From CAYUXF01 sp964448755 (GTDB lineage: Bacteria; Margulisbacteria; Termititenacia; Termititenacales; CAYUXF01): a stretch of DNA of 60,866 nt. Location: NCBI GenBank assembly GCA_964448755.1, contig CAYUXF010000001.1, positions 1-60,866 of the forward strand, written 5' to 3'. Within the stretch, counting starts at the first letter, position 1, and each line of letters starts with the position of its first letter. The notes below the pieces were generated by a model. The model worked only from the letters and a program-made list of their open reading frames with translations, was not told the origin of the DNA and did not search any database. Positions 42,394 to 49,742 of this stretch are shown one piece after another. The translations under genes were made by a program, and so were the position numbers.

Positions 42394-43422
42394 TTAATCG
42401 CGCAAATATTTTTTAATTTTATTAAAACCGCGGACAATTATTAATACTACAATCCCCATTAAAAACAACGACCAAAAGCCATTAGTCAAAGAGATCAAAA
42501 TAGCCATTAAGTTCAATAACGCTGCTGTCCAATAAAGCACAATAACCGCATCACGCTGAGAATAGCCCTTAAATAAAAGCTTATGATGAATATGTTCATT
42601 ATCGGCCCTGAAAATATGCCGCTTATTTTTGACACGGCGGACTATAGCAAATACAGTATCGCCTATTGGTAAAAGCAGCGAAAGAATTGGAATAGATAAA
42701 GAAATGACCAAGGAACTCTTTAAAACACCTAAAATAGAAGCGGTCGCCAGAATATAACCTAAAAAGAGCGAGCCAGAGTCACCCATAAAAATAGAAGCGG
42801 GATTAAAATTATATTTTAGAAAACCGACCGTCGCGCCAGCCAAAGCGATCAATAAAATCGCTGAGTAATGCTGTCCTAAAAACAAAGAAATAATAAAAAG
42901 CGACAGCGCGGAGATGACAGTAACCCCTGAGGCCAGCCCATCTAAGCCATCTATTAAATTGATCGTATTCATTAAAACCAAGATCAGCGCTACAGAAAGA
43001 AAAGAACCAATAAAACCGATATTGATAATTTTTAAAGTAAAGGGATTATAAATAAAACTTATTTTAACCCCGGCCCAAACAACCACCACTGCAATTAAGA
43101 TCTCAAAAAAAAGTTTAACTGGTGCCTTCAAGCCAATAATATCATCTATCAACCCAAGCAAAACAACTGCCAGCCCACCCAGCAATACAGTAAAGATATT
43201 ATTATCTAAAACCAGACCGTGTAGCTGGCTAATTAGGAGCAGAGCAAAAACAAAGCCACCAAAAATAGCCAGACCACCTAAACGCGGGATCAGCTTTTGG
43301 TGAATTTTCCGCACACCGGGATGGTCGACAATATTGTGCTTTAAAGCAAGTTTTCTGATGAGCGGCGTCAACATAATGGCGACAAAAAAGGATGTTAAAA
43401 ATAGATCAAGATATATCATCAT
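42394..43422 (-). CDS. undecaprenyl-phosphate sugar-1-phosphate transferase (WecA/TagO-like)
   Basis: The 342-residue polytopic membrane protein of the MraY/WecA family has about eleven helices. Catalytic motifs: LVLLGLIDDIIGLKAPVK (Asp-Asp pair), NTINLIDGLDGLASG, NPASIFMGDSGSLFLGY and the cytoplasmic His motif FRADNEHIHHKLLFKGYSQR. The last motif matches the WecA/TagO group rather than MraY. It would start a lipid-linked glycan such as O-antigen or another envelope polymer. It overlaps the sigma-factor gene by 4 bp (ATGA). Confidence 0.9.
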   Translation of the reverse strand: MMIYLDLFLTSFFVAIMLTPLIRKLALKHNIVDHPGVRKIHQKLIPRLGGLAIFGGFVFALLLISQLHGLVLDNNIFTVLLGGLAVVLLGLIDDIIGLKAPVKLFFEILIAVVVVWAGVKISFIYNPFTLKIINIGFIGSFLSVALILVLMNTINLIDGLDGLASGVTVISALSLFIISLFLGQHYSAILLIALAGATVGFLKYNFNPASIFMGDSGSLFLGYILATASILGVLKSSLVISLSIPILSLLLPIGDTVFAIVRRVKNKRHIFRADNEHIHHKLLFKGYSQRDAVIVLYWTAALLNLMAILISLTNGFWSLFLMGIVVLIIVRGFNKIKKYLRD

Positions 43423-44042
43423 AAATGATCTTTACCAGACATCGCCTTTTTTAACTTCAATAGCGCACCTTTATATATTCTGGTAACTTGAGATTCGGAA
43501 AGTTTTATTTTTTTACCGATATCTTTGAATGTATAGTCATGACGAAAACGGTTAAAAATGATAAACCGCTCCCGCCGATCTAGCAATTTCATAGCATCAC
43601 TCAGGACAACACCAGACTCTATTTTGCTCTCAAAATTATCCGCTTTTTCTACCGTCAGATAAAGATAAGCAGCATCGGTAACCCAATCATAAACCCGCGA
43701 AGGAGAAGCTTTAGTGATAAAGCGAATTTGGTCACGCATGGCACCATTAATGCGCGAATAAGCCAGCGGCCAGATATCGGTACTTTTGGCAGGATCCCAG
43801 GATTTAATAGTCTCAAAAAATTCTATTTGCGCAACATTGGCCAGATCATCACCATCAGTTTCCCGGACATGCTTAGGCAAGCTGCTTAAATACTTACCCA
43901 CCAGCCCATTTAATTTAGGTGAAAATTTTTTAACGATCTGCTTGGAATAATTATCGATCAAATGCTTTTTGATATGTTGATCGACATTTTTTTCTATCTG
44001 CAACCAGGCCTTTTTTGCTTTTTCTGAACCCTGTTCTGCCAA
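43419..44042 (-). CDS. sigma-70 family factor of the FliA/WhiG (sigma28) type
   Basis: The 207-residue sigma factor has region 2 DDLANVAQIEFFETIKSWDP, then SRINGAMRDQIR, the same pattern as FliA/WhiG. Region 4 is FKDIGKKIKLSESQVTRIYK. It would direct RNA polymerase to a special promoter set, such as motility, envelope or stress genes. The start is non-ATG: I choose TTG 44042 because GGAG lies 6 bp before it; TTG 44054 would put that site inside the gene. It is embedded between ftsW and a WecA-like gene, and no flagellar gene is visible. Confidence 0.87.
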   Translation of the reverse strand: MAEQGSEKAKKAWLQIEKNVDQHIKKHLIDNYSKQIVKKFSPKLNGLVGKYLSSLPKHVRETDGDDLANVAQIEFFETIKSWDPAKSTDIWPLAYSRINGAMRDQIRFITKASPSRVYDWVTDAAYLYLTVEKADNFESKIESGVVLSDAMKLLDRRERFIIFNRFRHDYTFKDIGKKIKLSESQVTRIYKGALLKLKKAMSGKDHL

Positions 44043-44068
44043 AGTATTCTCCAATAATTTACAGTTAT

Positions 44069-44335
44069 TTAACCGATTTCTTTTTCAATATTTTTCATAT
44101 AAAAATCATTCAAAACCGCCAGCTGATCTTCATCATCTAACAGTGTCATAGCATAAAAAAGATAACGTTCCTTCCACTTGTCTTTAAGATACTTGCGGTC
44201 GCGAACAGAATATTTTTTGATAGCTTTAAAAATATCCAGCATGGTCGAGGCACTGGCTGCATCGCGAGAAAAAGAGACATCACTGCCGTCACCCCAGCCG
44301 CCCCAATATTTTATGCCTACCGGATTAAAATCCAT
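44069..44335 (-). CDS. small conserved-looking protein in the ftsW-sigma operon, unknown
   Basis: This 88-residue cytoplasmic protein has a Gly/Trp-rich start (YWGGWGDGSDVSFSRDAASA) and helical remainder (YSVRDRKYLKDKWKERYLFY). I recognise no family. It lies 54 bp after ftsW and just before the sigma-factor gene, so it is a candidate regulator (for example an anti-sigma factor) by position only. AGAGG precedes the ATG. Confidence 0.6.
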   Translation of the reverse strand: MDFNPVGIKYWGGWGDGSDVSFSRDAASASTMLDIFKAIKKYSVRDRKYLKDKWKERYLFYAMTLLDDEDQLAVLNDFYMKNIEKEIG

Positions 44336-44389
44336 CCTTAACCTCTTTTTTTAAGTTTAATTATATCTTTTTTAATTTGGGTAGTCTAT

Positions 44390-45508
44390 TTATCCCAAAC
44401 CGGCTCTTTGGGGCAAACGCTGTTCATAACGTGAGATCTGCGTCAAAACACCAACAAAAAAAAGATTCATTAATAAATTAGAACCGCCATAAGAAATAAA
44501 CGGCAGCGGAATGCCGGTCGTTGGCACCATGCCGGTGACCACAAATAAATTAATGACCGCCTGGATGCCAATAGAAAAAGTCAGACCAGCTGCCAGCAGC
44601 TGACCAAAACGATCGGGAGCTTTAACAGCAATGCGCACGGCACGCATGATAAATAAGGCAAACAATACTACCGTTAAAAAACCGCCAATAAAACCGAGCT
44701 CTTCACAAAGAATAGAAAAAATAAAATCGGTATATTGCTGCGGCAAATAACTAAACTTTTGTTTACTCTGCCCCAGCCCCAACCCTAAAAACCCGCCCGA
44801 ACCAATGGCTAGCAAAGACTGGACAGTTTGAAAGCCGATCCCCATAGAATTCTTCCAGGGATCTAAAAAAGCTAAAAAACGGCGCATCTGGTAAGGCGTT
44901 CTGGTGACCAGCCAGGCAATTAGGCGAAAACCAACAAGCCCCAGAATTAAAAGCTGCCAAAAGCTGGCACCGGCAATAAAAAGAATAGCCAGCGTTGTAG
45001 TAACAATAACGACAGTAGATCCGAGAGAAGGCTGTTTTAAAACCAGCAGCGCAATAATACCCATTAAGCAAAGGATCGGGAAAACCCCTTGAAAAAAGTC
45101 TGTGATCTTTTCTTTTTTATTTTTGGCGGCAAAAGCCACAAAGACAATGACAAAAAACTTAGCAAACTCTGAAGGCTGAAAAGAGAAGAAACCTAAATTG
45201 ATCCAGCGGGCAGCGCCGCCGGAAATAATTTTAATGCCCGGCACGTAAGTCAACAGGAGTAAAAAAAAAGCCAAAGCTATGCCGGAGAGCGCCCATTGCT
45301 CATATTTGCGGTAAGGATAAACATAGCCAAAACCAAATAAACCAAAACCCAGAAACAAATGAAAAAAATGTTTTTTAATAAAATAGTAACTATCTTGATA
45401 GTTCTGCAGGCCAACAACCGAAGATGTCGAGAAGATCATCAACAAACCCAGCCCCACCAAAATAACGGTTATTAATAAAAAAATAAAATCGGGATTCTTA
45501 ATTTTAAT
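44390..45508 (-). CDS. ftsW: FtsW, SEDS septal peptidoglycan polymerase (probable ATT start)
   Basis: The 372-residue SEDS protein is paired with septal PBP3. Conserved parts are GFFSFQPSEFAKFFVIVFVA, LKQPSLGSTVVIV, RFLAFLDPWKNSMGIGFQTV and GIPLPFISYGGSNLL. The frame is open upstream of the first conventional start (TTG 45460) and encodes KIKNPDFIFLLITVILVGLG, which is the standard first membrane helix of FtsW. Starting at 45460 would cut that helix. The best start is ATT at 45508, 9 bp after an AGGGGGG ribosome-binding site. No ATG, GTG or TTG exists in between. It belongs to the mraY-murD-unknown-ftsW series. Confidence 0.9.
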   Translation of the reverse strand: MKIKNPDFIFLLITVILVGLGLLMIFSTSSVVGLQNYQDSYYFIKKHFFHLFLGFGLFGFGYVYPYRKYEQWALSGIALAFFLLLLTYVPGIKIISGGAARWINLGFFSFQPSEFAKFFVIVFVAFAAKNKKEKITDFFQGVFPILCLMGIIALLVLKQPSLGSTVVIVTTTLAILFIAGASFWQLLILGLVGFRLIAWLVTRTPYQMRRFLAFLDPWKNSMGIGFQTVQSLLAIGSGGFLGLGLGQSKQKFSYLPQQYTDFIFSILCEELGFIGGFLTVVLFALFIMRAVRIAVKAPDRFGQLLAAGLTFSIGIQAVINLFVVTGMVPTTGIPLPFISYGGSNLLMNLFFVGVLTQISRYEQRLPQRAGLG

Positions 45509-45582
45509 AAAAAACCGCCCCCCTAATTAAAATAGCACGTTATTTTAGCAGAAAAACAGAGCCATTAAAAAATTTTTTATTC

Positions 45583-47481
45583 TTAGCCGCGCCGAGAACT
45601 TCTCCGTTTAGTTGTCCCGGTAGATCTTTTTTGTTCAGGAAATATCATATTATACCAATCGCGCAGTGGTTTTGTTTGTTCAGATAACAAGCCCGACTTT
45701 TCTATGACTTTCAATAAACCATTAAAAGCTTCCATCAACTCCTGTGCATAATTAATTTCCGTTTTTTTCTGTTTATTATTTGGCATCTGTCGGCGCAAAT
45801 CCTTCATGAAATTTTTGGCAATATCCAGCTCATCATTTTTAACACTTTCCTTGATTTCCTTTAAAATCTTGATGCCGTCAGCAAAATAACGCTTCAAATG
45901 TAAAACATCTAGATTTGTAGCATTGAATTCCTTTAAGAAATTTTGAACTTTTCTGCTGGCAAACGCACTATAATATACGTAAGAATTATCTTTATCTTCA
46001 ATAGTGTAGTTAGTTATTAGATGAACTCTTTTTTTAAGAAAATCAAGAAATTCGGGAATGGAAATATGCTGAAAGTAGATAGCAAAAGAAACATACAATT
46101 CATTATGCAAAATATCATTCTTTAAGCTACTAATGAGTTTCTCTATTTTAACCGCCGCTTCTTTTTTATTATAAGCATTAAAAAAAACGTTGTTATAATT
46201 TTTCATTAATGTTGTAAAAGTTTGATGCTCGATCAGCAGTGTATATTGAGCATACTCTGTCTCGAAAAAATTGATCATTTCAATGGCTTTGGCCAAACTT
46301 GAAATATCACTTATGAGCTCTGCATATTTTTTAAAAATTATCGCCATGGCCTCTTCCAGATAAGGCTTTCTTGTTCTTTCGTCAAAAAAAGCAACAATAA
46401 AAGCCAGCACCGCTTTTTCGTTTTGGCGTTCTAGTTCATATTGAACAACACGTTCCAAATGGAGCTTAGTCAGGTCCACTTCTCTAGATGGATCTTTTGA
46501 AAATACTGAAAGAAATAATGACGCATATTTCAAAGAATAAATCTCTTCTTTAAAGTAATCCATTAAAAACATTAGTTTTTCTTCACTATCCGACACTTCT
46601 TCGCTCAGCGCCAGAGCCTCCTGTTTATCATACCCGGCAATGCTCCTGGCCAGCATTAAAATCATCTGCTCGCGCTCCTCAGGCGATGCCGCTTTATTTA
46701 AAAGAATATCTTTAAATGGAAAAATAAACGGCGAGCTAAAATTAAAATTCTGTTGTTTCAGTATTTCATAGAGAGCTTTGTGCTCGCGCTCTTTTTGTTT
46801 AAGCGCACACTTGCTCTCGCTAAAAAGTTTTAACGCCGCGGCAAAACGATCTTCATTAAAATGACTCTTATTTTCAGCAATTAGCTGGGTATAGCGATTC
46901 TCTACTCTGGTATAAAACTCACTCTCAAACTCAATAATGTAATTATTCAGGTCACCAAGAACAGTACCACCAAATAATTTAATTGTTTTTTCCAGAAAAG
47001 GCTTAAAGACCTCCTGATAAAAATTAGAATATGGCCACTCTTCATAAGAGAGTTGGTCGATCTCGCCAACCAGATCTGTCGGTGTCATAAAATACTTAAA
47101 AGAGGAAACAACATCGATCTCATTAAACTTTGAATAATTGCCAATCTCCATCAGCTTCATCATAACAATCTCTCTTAAAAAATTGACTGTGCAGTTAACT
47201 TTTTTATTTCCCTGATCTACCACAAACTCTTTTAGTTCGCCGTAAAGTTCGCGCAAACGATCAATATCAAGAGTATCGCTTTCTGCCAGCTCATCAATTA
47301 TTAACTCAATTTTCTCAATAACCTCTGTAAAAATACCAAGCTCTATAGCTAAATTATTGCCAGCATAAGTTTTAAGCGGCGCAATGATCTCATTTAAAGC
47401 TTTATAATATTTTTTTGAATCGATCCTCTTTTGAATTCTGGCAAAAACTTCTTCTGTAAATTCCATAACCTTAAAGAACAT
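45583..47481 (-). CDS. large all-helical protein between murD and ftsW, unknown
   Basis: The 632-residue cytoplasmic protein is predicted nearly all alpha-helix, rich in Glu, Lys, Phe and Leu, with no membrane segment and no Gly-rich or nucleotide motif. The C-terminal 15 residues are strongly basic (TKRRSSRRG). Repeated helix pairs could form a solenoid scaffold. I recognise no family. It has an AAGGAG site. The murD-ftsW slot is normally occupied directly by cell-wall genes, so a division or wall role is a fair guess from position only. Confidence 0.7.
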   Translation of the reverse strand: MFFKVMEFTEEVFARIQKRIDSKKYYKALNEIIAPLKTYAGNNLAIELGIFTEVIEKIELIIDELAESDTLDIDRLRELYGELKEFVVDQGNKKVNCTVNFLREIVMMKLMEIGNYSKFNEIDVVSSFKYFMTPTDLVGEIDQLSYEEWPYSNFYQEVFKPFLEKTIKLFGGTVLGDLNNYIIEFESEFYTRVENRYTQLIAENKSHFNEDRFAAALKLFSESKCALKQKEREHKALYEILKQQNFNFSSPFIFPFKDILLNKAASPEEREQMILMLARSIAGYDKQEALALSEEVSDSEEKLMFLMDYFKEEIYSLKYASLFLSVFSKDPSREVDLTKLHLERVVQYELERQNEKAVLAFIVAFFDERTRKPYLEEAMAIIFKKYAELISDISSLAKAIEMINFFETEYAQYTLLIEHQTFTTLMKNYNNVFFNAYNKKEAAVKIEKLISSLKNDILHNELYVSFAIYFQHISIPEFLDFLKKRVHLITNYTIEDKDNSYVYYSAFASRKVQNFLKEFNATNLDVLHLKRYFADGIKILKEIKESVKNDELDIAKNFMKDLRRQMPNNKQKKTEINYAQELMEAFNGLLKVIEKSGLLSEQTKPLRDWYNMIFPEQKRSTGTTKRRSSRRG

Positions 47482-47573
47482 AGCTATTATCTCCTTCTTG
47501 TAAAAGAATATTTATTAGGACCTTGTATTTATCGAAAAGAATGACAAAGAGTTGCAGATTGAAATAAAAAATT

Positions 47574-48686
47574 TTAGATTTGTGTAAAAGCTTCCTTAAT
47601 TAAAGCCTTAAAGATCCTGCCCCGTTCCTCAAAATTGGCAAACATATCCCACGAGGCACAGGCGGGCGAAAGTAATATCAAGTCGCCTTTTTTAGCCAGC
47701 CTAACAGATTCTTTGACAGCCGCTTCATAATTATTGACCAGAATTTGATCGAACTCTTTTAAACCTGCCGCAAAACGGGCTTGTGCTTCACCCAAAAGTA
47801 TCAGTTTTTTGACCCGGCCGCGCATCGCTGCTGCCATCGGTTCAAGCGGTGTATTTTTATCGCGCCCGCCGGCTATTAATATAATATGGTTGTTTTTAGC
47901 CTCATTTTCCAGTGCTACCACTGTAGAATCAACATTCGTCGCTTTAGAATCATTAATAACTCTAATGCCGTCAAATTCACCGACCAGTTCAAAGCGGTGC
48001 TCGACACCTTTAAAATTTTTAAAAACACTATCTATCTCCTCGTCCGTCTTGCCGCAAATTTTCGCCGCGATCCTGGCCGCGGCATAATCTTGCTGGATCC
48101 CTTTGGCGGAAAAACCATGCAATTGACATCTGGCATCTTTGACGATCTCCTGCAGATAGTGGTCATCTTGATTATAGATGAGATGGTCTTGCTCAGTCTG
48201 GTTCTGAAAAATCTTTTTCTTAGCCAGAACATAATTTTCCATACCACCGTGCCAGCTCAAATGATCTTCTGTAATATTTAAAATAACAGAAATAAACGGC
48301 TTGAAAGTTTTAATGTTTTCCAGCTGATAACTAGAGACCTCCACGCTCAAATAAGGATGCTTTTCTTCCACAGAAATATACGGTATACCGATATTGCCAA
48401 CGGCCGGCACACCTAACAATAAACCAATCAGCGTTGTAGTTGTCGATTTTCCGTTAGTGCCGGTGATCGCCACGACCGGCGAAGGGTTCAAACGATAAGC
48501 AAGTTCTATTTCACTAATGATCGGTATTTTGACCAGCGGATATTCGGCAGGGGGAATACCCGGCGAAACAACTAAAAGATCGGCTTTCTCTATCTCTTCA
48601 ACATATTGATGATCGGAAACACTTTGCAAACGCTCAATGACCGCTTTACCAGTTTTGCCGTCTTTGCCTAAAACCGCTACCTTCAT
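47574..48686 (-). CDS. murD: UDP-MurNAc-L-Ala:D-Glu ligase MurD (compact)
   Basis: The 370-residue Mur ligase has a short N-terminal domain (ADLLVVSPGIPPAEYPLVKI), ATP loop ITGTNGKSTTTTLIGLLLG, VSSYQLENIKTFKPFISVIL, NITEDHLSWHG and the third domain with VINDSKATNVDSTVVALE and LSPACASWDMFANFEERG. It adds D-Glu to the muropeptide. Usual MurD is about 440-450 residues. The shortening is mostly in the N-terminal UDP-binding domain and the central domain, while catalytic motifs remain. It lies 2 bp after mraY. Confidence 0.94.
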   Translation of the reverse strand: MKVAVLGKDGKTGKAVIERLQSVSDHQYVEEIEKADLLVVSPGIPPAEYPLVKIPIISEIELAYRLNPSPVVAITGTNGKSTTTTLIGLLLGVPAVGNIGIPYISVEEKHPYLSVEVSSYQLENIKTFKPFISVILNITEDHLSWHGGMENYVLAKKKIFQNQTEQDHLIYNQDDHYLQEIVKDARCQLHGFSAKGIQQDYAAARIAAKICGKTDEEIDSVFKNFKGVEHRFELVGEFDGIRVINDSKATNVDSTVVALENEAKNNHIILIAGGRDKNTPLEPMAAAMRGRVKKLILLGEAQARFAAGLKEFDQILVNNYEAAVKESVRLAKKGDLILLSPACASWDMFANFEERGRIFKALIKEAFTQI

Positions 48687-48688
48687 AA

Positions 48689-49645
48689 CTATCTCATTCT
48701 AAAAGCTATGGCCAACAAAACAGCACAAGCGGTAACGGCCCAGGCCATAAAAACAATTCGGTTCTCTGAAAAACCGCAGAGTTCAAAATGGTGATGCAGC
48801 GGCGACATTTTAAAAAGGCGCCGCCCTTTGGTCAGCTTAAAAAAACCAACCTGCAGAATAACTGACAATGTCTCTACAACAAATACTATGCCGGCTAAAA
48901 AAAGATAAAGCTCTGCATGCAGCAAAAGAGCAAAACCGGCCAGCAGTGTACCAAGCGCCAGCGAACCGACATCGCCCATGAACATTTTGGCCGGCTTAAT
49001 ATTAAACATTAAAAATCCGGCCACTCCGGCGGCGGCAAAAAGCGCTAAATACATTAATTGCACGTTGGCAAATTGATAGGCAATAAAAGCGAACGCCAAT
49101 AAAACTATGGTGGAAATACCGCCAGCCAGACCATCTAAACCGTCCGTCAGGTTAACGGCATTAGATGTCCCAATAATTATAAAACTGGAAAGTAAGACAT
49201 ATAACAGCGGACGGTCCATGCCGATCAAATGCAAAAAAGGGGAAACCAGATTATGAAAATTATTATGTAACAAATAAGTACAAAATAAAGCAGCAATAAT
49301 GAATTGCCCCAGCAATTTATATCTTGGCTTTAACCCGTTATTTTTGCCGTTCTTAATGATCAGCCAATCATCAAGCAGACCAATAAAACCAGTTCCTGCA
49401 AAAAGAGTCAGTAAAATAATAACTTCATTAGTTAAACGGCCTAAAAAAAAGAATGCCGATAAAATTATGCTGGCAATGATCATGATGCCGCCCATAGTCG
49501 GTGTGCCGCTCTTGGCATAATGACTCTTAGGCCCCTCCGTGCGGACTGTCTGTCGGCAGCGCAATTTCCGCAAAAGAAGCAGCCCCAGATAATTGATAAT
49601 AAATGAAAGCCAGAAAGAGAGAATAACCTTTATAAAAATTTCCAA
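48689..49645 (-). CDS. mraY: phospho-MurNAc-pentapeptide translocase MraY
   Basis: The 318-residue polytopic enzyme makes lipid I from UDP-MurNAc-pentapeptide and undecaprenyl phosphate. Motifs: KSHYAKSGTPTMGGIMII, GLLDDWLIIKNGKNNGLKP (Asp-Asp), NLTDGLDGLAGG, KPAKMFMGDVGSLALG and the histidine motif FKMSPLHHHFELCGFSENRI, which is diagnostic for MraY. It heads the mraY-murD-unknown-ftsW cluster. Confidence 0.96.
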   Translation of the reverse strand: MEIFIKVILSFWLSFIINYLGLLLLRKLRCRQTVRTEGPKSHYAKSGTPTMGGIMIIASIILSAFFFLGRLTNEVIILLTLFAGTGFIGLLDDWLIIKNGKNNGLKPRYKLLGQFIIAALFCTYLLHNNFHNLVSPFLHLIGMDRPLLYVLLSSFIIIGTSNAVNLTDGLDGLAGGISTIVLLAFAFIAYQFANVQLMYLALFAAAGVAGFLMFNIKPAKMFMGDVGSLALGTLLAGFALLLHAELYLFLAGIVFVVETLSVILQVGFFKLTKGRRLFKMSPLHHHFELCGFSENRIVFMAWAVTACAVLLAIAFRMR

Positions 49646-49695
49646 TTTTAAAACCCCTGTTTGATGCAGAATTATAACATAACTTATATAACTAA

Positions 49696-49720
49696 AAGAG
49701 CGGAGATAAACTCCGCTCTT
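49696..49720 (-). terminator. terminator after the GH94 phosphorylase gene
   Basis: A 10 bp perfect stem (49696-49705 with 49711-49720), with a 5-base loop and a short T-run on the minus strand. It lies 22 bp after the phosphorylase stop and before mraY. Confidence 0.75.
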
Positions 49721-49742
49721 CTTAAACTAACCTCTTTTTTAT

